Source: Candidatus Woesearchaeota archaeon
GTDB lineage: Archaea > Nanobdellota > Nanobdellia > Woesearchaeales > SKIA01
NCBI GenBank assembly: GCA_007128245.1
Contig: SKXU01000094.1
Coordinates: 1-8,203 of the forward strand
Direction of reading: 5' to 3'
Length of the DNA stretch: 8,203 nucleotides
Position numbers and translations under genes: made by a program. Below, piece after piece: positions 4,786 to 8,203 of this stretch (the first letter of the stretch is position 1; each line of letters starts with the position of its first letter). The notes below the pieces were generated by a model, which was given only the letters and a program-made list of their open reading frames with translations, made no database searches and was not told the DNA's origin.

Positions 4786-5310
4786 ATGAGGCGGGACGGC
4801 CAGTTTTACTTGATAGATGCGTTTTTTGCGGCTGCAATAGTGTTTATTGGCGTTGGTTTTCTTGTGACTGACTTTGTCTCGGCTCCTCGAGGAGAGCAAG
4901 CTCGTATTGCTTCTTTAGACATGGCTGATTTGTTGTTTGACACTCCGATTAACGATATCCTTATTCCCACTATTCGAAACCAGTATGCCCTATATGACGT
5001 CCAGCTCAGTCCTATGGCGCAAATTCAAGTCTGGCTTGAGTACCCTGATCGGTGCTCGCCTAATTGCGAGGAGCTCTCTGAGCAACTTGTAGGGCTTATT
5101 GTGGGTGACTTGCTTCCTGTGCAGCATTCAATGAATATCACTCTTGCAACTGGTGCAGGAACGTTCTATTTTGAGCGCATCGACCCTCTTGCTGCTGATC
5201 GCGTTCTTCTGATTAATTCTCGTCGAATGTTATTTACGGTATTTCCTGGTCCTGGAGGCGATGATATTTTGCTAGGTCCGGATTTGGTTGAGGTGCGCGT
5301 ATGGGTTTAG
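4786..5310 (+). CDS. Type IV pilin-like protein (first gene of pilus-like operon)
   Basis: A 174-residue protein whose N-terminus has class III (prepilin) signal architecture: a short basic leader MRRDGQ, then FYLIDAFFAAAIVFIGVGFLV as one hydrophobic helix (7-27). FYLID aligns well with FTLIE of bacterial prepilins, with D11 in the position of Glu5; cleavage would then follow Q6 (or G5) instead of the usual Gly. The globular part is unfamiliar. It has a CSPNC pair (C90, C94) likely to form a disulfide outside the cell, and it ends in VEVRVWV. Such a helix would let the protein pack into a filament or a pseudopilus. The start is the ATG 27 bases after a TATA-like element; the frame is open to 4711, but that extension lies in the promoter region. 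Its end overlaps the next gene by ten bases. Prepilin nature is inferred from the N-terminus alone; a single-pass anchored protein is the alternative. Confidence 0.68.
   Translation: MRRDGQFYLIDAFFAAAIVFIGVGFLVTDFVSAPRGEQARIASLDMADLLFDTPINDILIPTIRNQYALYDVQLSPMAQIQVWLEYPDRCSPNCEELSEQLVGLIVGDLLPVQHSMNITLATGAGTFYFERIDPLAADRVLLINSRRMLFTVFPGPGGDDILLGPDLVEVRVWV
5290..5295 (+). promoter_or_regulatory. Shine-Dalgarno site of the second pilin-like gene
   Basis: GAGGTG, five bases before the ATG at 5301 and inside the end of the preceding gene, supports this start and translation within a polycistronic mRNA. Confidence 0.65.
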
Positions 5311-6224
5311 ACCGCAGAGGAATTTTTCTTTCGTTATCAGCAGTCTTGGCCATCGGAGTACTTTTTGTGGTGTTTGCACCTACTACTCAGCGTGAATTGG
5401 TGCAAGAATCTCGTGTTCAAGTCCAAGAAACAGTCACTCGCGTAAATGCTCTCGAAACGCAGGAATTGCGTGTATGGCTTACCTACATTACTCGTCAAAC
5501 ACTCAATGACCTCGCAAGAGGTCCTCCTTTGTCTGGCTCGGATACTGTTCCTATTGTCTTCCGCTCCCAAGTACTTGCTCGCCTTGATGCGCCCGATGAA
5601 CAGGATAGGAGCGAGCATAATCCGCTGCGGCAAATTGAGGAGTTCTATCGAGAACAGTTCAATTATGACCCATTTGAGCTTTCGTTACAAAGCATAGCGA
5701 TTCGCTCTGCAGGGTTTCGCTCGGTTGTTGTTGATGCTGAGTTTGGGTTGCTTTTGGTGGATGCTTCCAATAGTCTGAGGATTGATCGCACGATTCGCGT
5801 ACAACAACTCGTGAGTCTTGAAGGCCTTATAGACCCGATTGCTCATCGAGATGGTGTCTCTCACCAGAGAATTCGGTTTGCAGATCGAATAATACGAAGT
5901 AGTGATGATTTTTTTGAGCACGCCCGTGAGGGAACGTATGTTGCTACCAATTCTTCCTTTCCAGGAATCCCTTACTTTGAGCGATTCCAGGTGAGTCCTC
6001 AAGCCACTCGTACGGATTCAATTCATTTTTTACATCCTCCAGGGGCGTTTGGCGCCCAGCAGCGTAGTTATGTTGATTATTATCCGCAAGCTCAAGACCC
6101 TTGCTTGGTTGGGCTGCAAGATCCTACAACTGGCCAATGGGTGTATCTTGACGGTATTATTCTTCCATTCTACGGCGTGGCAGGCTATACTGGCATTCAA
6201 ACAGAGTTCTCTGAAGATTGTTGA
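5301..6224 (+). CDS. Large pilin-like or single-pass exported protein (307 aa)
   Basis: The N-terminus MGLDRRG is followed by a hydrophobic helix (IFLSLSAVLAIGVLFVVF, 8-25). RRG then a hydrophobic residue is a plausible class III signal site, although no acidic residue sits at the +5 position, so a simple membrane anchor is also possible. After the anchor comes a probably extended or coiled helix (28-70, with VQESRVQVQETVTRVNALE), then about 230 residues of exported domain with strands such as FRSVVVDAEFGLLLVD (139-154). C268 and C307 could form a disulfide closing the C-terminal region. No known domain is recognised. Its size is large for a pilin and would fit a tip, minor-pilin or platform role. 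It overlaps the preceding gene by ten bases and is followed by a 68-base gap with a possible second promoter. Confidence 0.65.
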   Translation: MGLDRRGIFLSLSAVLAIGVLFVVFAPTTQRELVQESRVQVQETVTRVNALETQELRVWLTYITRQTLNDLARGPPLSGSDTVPIVFRSQVLARLDAPDEQDRSEHNPLRQIEEFYREQFNYDPFELSLQSIAIRSAGFRSVVVDAEFGLLLVDASNSLRIDRTIRVQQLVSLEGLIDPIAHRDGVSHQRIRFADRIIRSSDDFFEHAREGTYVATNSSFPGIPYFERFQVSPQATRTDSIHFLHPPGAFGAQQRSYVDYYPQAQDPCLVGLQDPTTGQWVYLDGIILPFYGVAGYTGIQTEFSEDC

Positions 6225-6246
6225 CCACTCACAAATAGATAACAAG

Positions 6247-6270
6247 GTTTAAATAGCGTGTTTTTAAAGT
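6247..6270 (+). promoter_or_regulatory. Possible internal promoter with two TATA-like elements
   Basis: Two candidates lie in the only sizeable gap of the operon: GTTTAAATAG (6247-6256), about 41 bases before the ATG at 6293, and TTTTTAAAG (6261-6269), about 28 bases before it. The second would give a leaderless mRNA like the others in the window; the first is closer to consensus. No good Shine-Dalgarno precedes the ATG, which favours an own leaderless transcript for the winged-helix gene. Confidence 0.45.
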
Positions 6271-6292
6271 ATGAGATGAGTGTGAGTATTAC

Positions 6293-6736
6293 ATGAGTGA
6301 GTTAAAGACTGGCGTTGACGATTTAATGCGTGTTGTTAAAGCAGAGAAAAGAATTTCTGTGCCTGCAGTCGCCAAGAGATTAAACCTTTCAGAGAAGGTC
6401 GTGCAGTCATGGATAGACTTTTTGGTGGAGGAGCACTTGTTGGGCATTGAATACAAATTCACCACTCCATACGTATTCTCCTTGCAAAAGGAGCAGCCTA
6501 AGCGAGCGGTAGACCAAGAATCGTATGTCTTATCTGATTTTAAGTCTGTGTTTATTTCGTATTGTCAACAAAAGCAGCTTCCTGAAGAGCAACATGAAAC
6601 GCTATGGTGTGAACACCTTGATTCGGTAGTTCAATCGCAAAAAACTTTTTTTTCTGAAGAGTGTGGTCGCAGAGGTATTAGTGATACTGAAACGTTATTT
6701 GCAGATTACGTGCAGGAGGTAATGCGTGGAGCTTAA
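6293..6736 (+). CDS. Winged helix-turn-helix protein in the pilus-like operon (147 aa)
   Basis: Residues 8-64 form a winged helix-turn-helix: helix VDDLMRVVKAEKR, the second helix VPAVAKRLN (23-31), the recognition helix SEKVVQSWIDFLVEEHLL (33-50), and a wing GIEYKFTTPYVFSL (51-64) with its paired strands. After it comes a helical C-terminal domain (76-147; for example SYVLSDFKSVFISYCQQK and SVVQSQKTFFSEECGRRG) of unknown fold, with cysteines C91, C106 and C124. No membrane segment is present, so it is cytoplasmic. It could regulate the operon or, as with some winged-helix modules, mediate protein contacts in the machine. The start is the ATG at 6293 downstream of two TATA-like elements, without a Shine-Dalgarno. 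Its end overlaps the next gene by 11 bases and contains that gene's GGAGGT site, so the two are translated together. Confidence 0.75.
   Translation: MSELKTGVDDLMRVVKAEKRISVPAVAKRLNLSEKVVQSWIDFLVEEHLLGIEYKFTTPYVFSLQKEQPKRAVDQESYVLSDFKSVFISYCQQKQLPEEQHETLWCEHLDSVVQSQKTFFSEECGRRGISDTETLFADYVQEVMRGA
6715..6720 (+). promoter_or_regulatory. Shine-Dalgarno site fixing the GTG start of the TPR-like gene
   Basis: GGAGGT, five bases before the GTG at 6726. The nearby ATG at 6722 is in the frame of the preceding gene and is too close, so the GTG is used. Confidence 0.75.
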
Positions 6737-7601
6737 GGACTGGATTCGTAAAGACATGAGTCGATTCATCCGCCGTCACGAACCTAAAACTAGGGTGAGT
6801 GTTCCTATTCGTCACGAACACGCAACGCTTGTCAGTACTCGTGACTACGAAACACAGATTTCTCTTGCGCTCAAGCACGACCGTTTCAATCACGCATGCC
6901 AGTTATTTAACGAGCTTAAGAAAGCTTTTTTGGGGTTGCCCATAGCTCATCAAGAGGAGCGTCGGCAATACTATAGGCTCTTGCAGATGGCGTACAAGGA
7001 GATTTATGATTATGTTGCCGACAAGCACAAAACTGCTCGCATTCTTGAGGAAATGCAGGGTAGCGATAATGTTTTTGGCACTGGCCAATCTACTCGGCAA
7101 TCTGCAGTCCCCAAGATATCTCTCGAAGAATCCATGCGGGGTTCTGCTCCAAAACAGCAAGCTGTGGTCCCGCCATCGCTTCCTCCTGCAACGCAACAAC
7201 CCGTTCAAGAAGAGGCCGTGGCACCTACGCCTGCCGAGGTGGTGGAGCCTCAACCTGTTCAAGAAGAAGAGCCTTCTTCATCGAGTTCAGAGGGTGAGTT
7301 GCAGCAGGCTCAGGAAGAGCTTGAGCGTTGGAAACGCTCATATTTTGGGAATGAAGTGCACATTATTCGAAAAAGTGATGATATTAACGAGCGCCCTGCT
7401 CCTCCACAAGCGGTTGCTGATATGGAGAACGCAGAGGCGTTTTCTTCTTTGTATGTACGTGGAGTGCAGGCTTTAGGGGCTGGAGACTACGCTCAGGCAG
7501 CACAACTTTTTAAACGACGATTACAACAAGACCCTAACGATAGGGCAGCTCGCATTCGGCTTGATGAATGCATGGAGGTATTACATGCCTCAACTACTTG
7601 A
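6726..7601 (+). CDS. Helical-domain / Pro-Glu-rich linker / TPR-like adaptor protein (291 aa)
   Basis: A cytoplasmic protein with three visible parts. Residues 1-110 are helical and basic at the start (KDWIRKDMSRFIRRHE), with helices such as NHACQLFNELKKAFLGLP (55-72) and EERRQYYRLLQMAYKEIYDYV (77-97) that resemble a TPR-like pair. Residues about 112-190 are low complexity, rich in Pro, Gln, Glu and Ala, ending with five serines in a row (185-189), and must be a flexible linker. A short coiled-coil-like helix follows (ELQQAQEELERWKRSYFG, 191-208). Residues 238-286 match one tetratricopeptide repeat (LYVRGVQALGAGDYAQAAQLF, then LQQDPND). No membrane segment. The gene starts with GTG after a good GGAGGT, overlaps the winged-helix gene by 11 bases and the ATPase gene by 17, so it is translationally linked to both. 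An adaptor or assembly role next to the ATPase is inferred from position. Confidence 0.75.
   Translation: MELKDWIRKDMSRFIRRHEPKTRVSVPIRHEHATLVSTRDYETQISLALKHDRFNHACQLFNELKKAFLGLPIAHQEERRQYYRLLQMAYKEIYDYVADKHKTARILEEMQGSDNVFGTGQSTRQSAVPKISLEESMRGSAPKQQAVVPPSLPPATQQPVQEEAVAPTPAEVVEPQPVQEEEPSSSSSEGELQQAQEELERWKRSYFGNEVHIIRKSDDINERPAPPQAVADMENAEAFSSLYVRGVQALGAGDYAQAAQLFKRRLQQDPNDRAARIRLDECMEVLHASTT
7574..7579 (+). promoter_or_regulatory. Shine-Dalgarno site of the ATPase gene
   Basis: GGAGGT, five bases before the ATG at 7585 and within the coding sequence of the preceding gene; it fixes the ATPase start. Confidence 0.75.
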
Positions 7602-8203
7602 TAGCTACACTGTTTCTGTAAACGATATCGTGGTAGACATCAATATCACGCAAGATGTTGATGATCCGGTTCCATCATATCTTATTAATATCACGAGCGT
7701 CACTGACACTACGAAACTTATTCTTGAGAAAATTCGCCAGGAATTTATTAGCCGACTGGATAGTCAGTCCTTACAAAAAGCGGAGGAAACGCAGGGAACA
7801 TCTGCTATTCGCAGACATTTTGAAGAGGAGATTCGTAAGTTGATCAAGCAGTATTTTCCTGAAGCGGATGAGCATAAGCAGAGTATGTTGGTAAGTTATT
7901 TGGTCGAAGAAAATCTTGGTCTGGGAAAGCTTGAGATATTGCTCAAAGATCCTAACCTTGAAGAGATTGTTATTAACAATGCCAACGAACCTGTGTGGGT
8001 ATACCATCGTAAGCATGCGTGGGTGAAAACCAATATTAAGCTTGTAAATGAAGCTCGCATACGACATTATGCTATGCAGATTGGTCGTGAGGTGGGTAAG
8101 GAGATTACTTCGCTGGCACCTCTTATGGATGCGCACCTTCACACGGGCGACCGTGTAAACGCTACACTCAGCCCAATTTCCTCGAAGGGAAATACTATGA
8201 CTA
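7585..8203 (+). CDS. Type II/IV secretion system ATPase, PilB/ArlI/CpaF-like (3' end outside window)
   Basis: This gene runs off the window; 206 codons are visible. It starts at ATG 7585, five bases after GGAGGT, inside the last 17 bases of the preceding gene. Family signs of archaeal secretion and pilus ATPases are LGLGKLEILLKDPNLEEIVIN at 111-131 (GPLE, then the LL-DP-hx-EI-hhN pattern), VWVYHRKHAWVKTN (137-150), RIRHYAMQIGREVGKEI (158-174) and APLMDAHLHTGDRVNATLSPIS (178-199), the last leading in relatives to the TxRKF segment just before the ATPase core. Walker A and B, Asp box and His box would lie beyond 8203. The first 100 or so residues hold a less conserved N-terminal domain: a beta-like start with VNDIVVDINITQDV, then charged helices. 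Its role would be to power assembly of the filament made by the two pilin-like proteins, at the inner face of the membrane. The family is sure; retraction, archaellum or secretion use cannot be told. Confidence 0.92.
   Translation, partial: MPQLLDSYTVSVNDIVVDINITQDVDDPVPSYLINITSVTDTTKLILEKIRQEFISRLDSQSLQKAEETQGTSAIRRHFEEEIRKLIKQYFPEADEHKQSMLVSYLVEENLGLGKLEILLKDPNLEEIVINNANEPVWVYHRKHAWVKTNIKLVNEARIRHYAMQIGREVGKEITSLAPLMDAHLHTGDRVNATLSPISSKGNTMT

Noticed and set aside
7655..8142. Open frames at 7655-7843 (plus) and 7771-8142 (minus)
   Set aside because: Both are out-of-frame readings of the ATPase gene, whose family motifs and Shine-Dalgarno are clear.
1..8203. tRNA or rRNA genes, CRISPR arrays, insertion sequences, large repeats
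   Set aside because: No cloverleaf-like segment, evenly spaced direct repeat, transposase motif or terminal inverted repeat was noticed by eye; a covariance-model search would be needed to exclude small RNAs.

Overview
The window looks archaeal. Several start codons lie about 24-32 bases downstream of an AT-rich TATA-like element (TTTAAA or TTTATA type), as expected for leaderless or short-leader archaeal transcripts. Internal operon genes instead carry GGAGGT, GAGGTG or GGTGAT ribosome-binding sites. Gene content agrees: an AlaX-type tRNA editing protein, a diphthamide-enzyme (Dph2) domain, a CARF-like winged-helix regulator and an archaeal-style type II/IV secretion ATPase. The tight packing, overlapping stops and many small unplaced proteins recall DPANN-type genomes such as Woesearchaeota or Pacearchaeota, but that placement is inference.

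Left part (1-4652), mixed housekeeping and unknown genes on both strands: the 3' end of an AlaX protein (1-453); a two-gene unit of a 53-residue ORF (544-705) and a small lipoprotein-like protein (702-995) joined by an ATGA overlap; a site-2-protease-like membrane protein (1026-1613); a CARF-like/winged-helix regulator on the minus strand (1610-2254), divergent from a DedA/VTT membrane protein (2340-2996); a membrane-anchored SIMPL protein (2993-3718, minus), divergent from a 95-residue unknown (3789-4076); then, on the minus strand, an 85-residue acidic protein (4395-4652) followed by a 94-residue protein that matches only the N-terminal domain of Dph2 (4078-4362).

Right part (4786-8203), a co-directional set that runs off the window: two proteins with prepilin-like N-termini (4786-5310, 5301-6224), a winged-helix protein (6293-6736), a protein with a helical N-domain, Pro/Glu-rich linker and TPR-like C-terminus (6726-7601), and the 5' part of a PilB/ArlI/CpaF-type ATPase (7585-8203, incomplete). 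The overlaps and internal Shine-Dalgarno sites argue for one functional unit, a type IV pilus-like or secretion machine. The two pilin-like proteins would form or prime the filament, the ATPase would drive assembly, and the winged-helix and TPR proteins would be regulators or adaptors.

The best candidates for novelty are the composition of this pilus-like operon, the single-domain Dph2, and the orphan CARF-like regulator. No tRNA, rRNA, CRISPR array, insertion sequence or gene-free stretch over 300 bases was seen.
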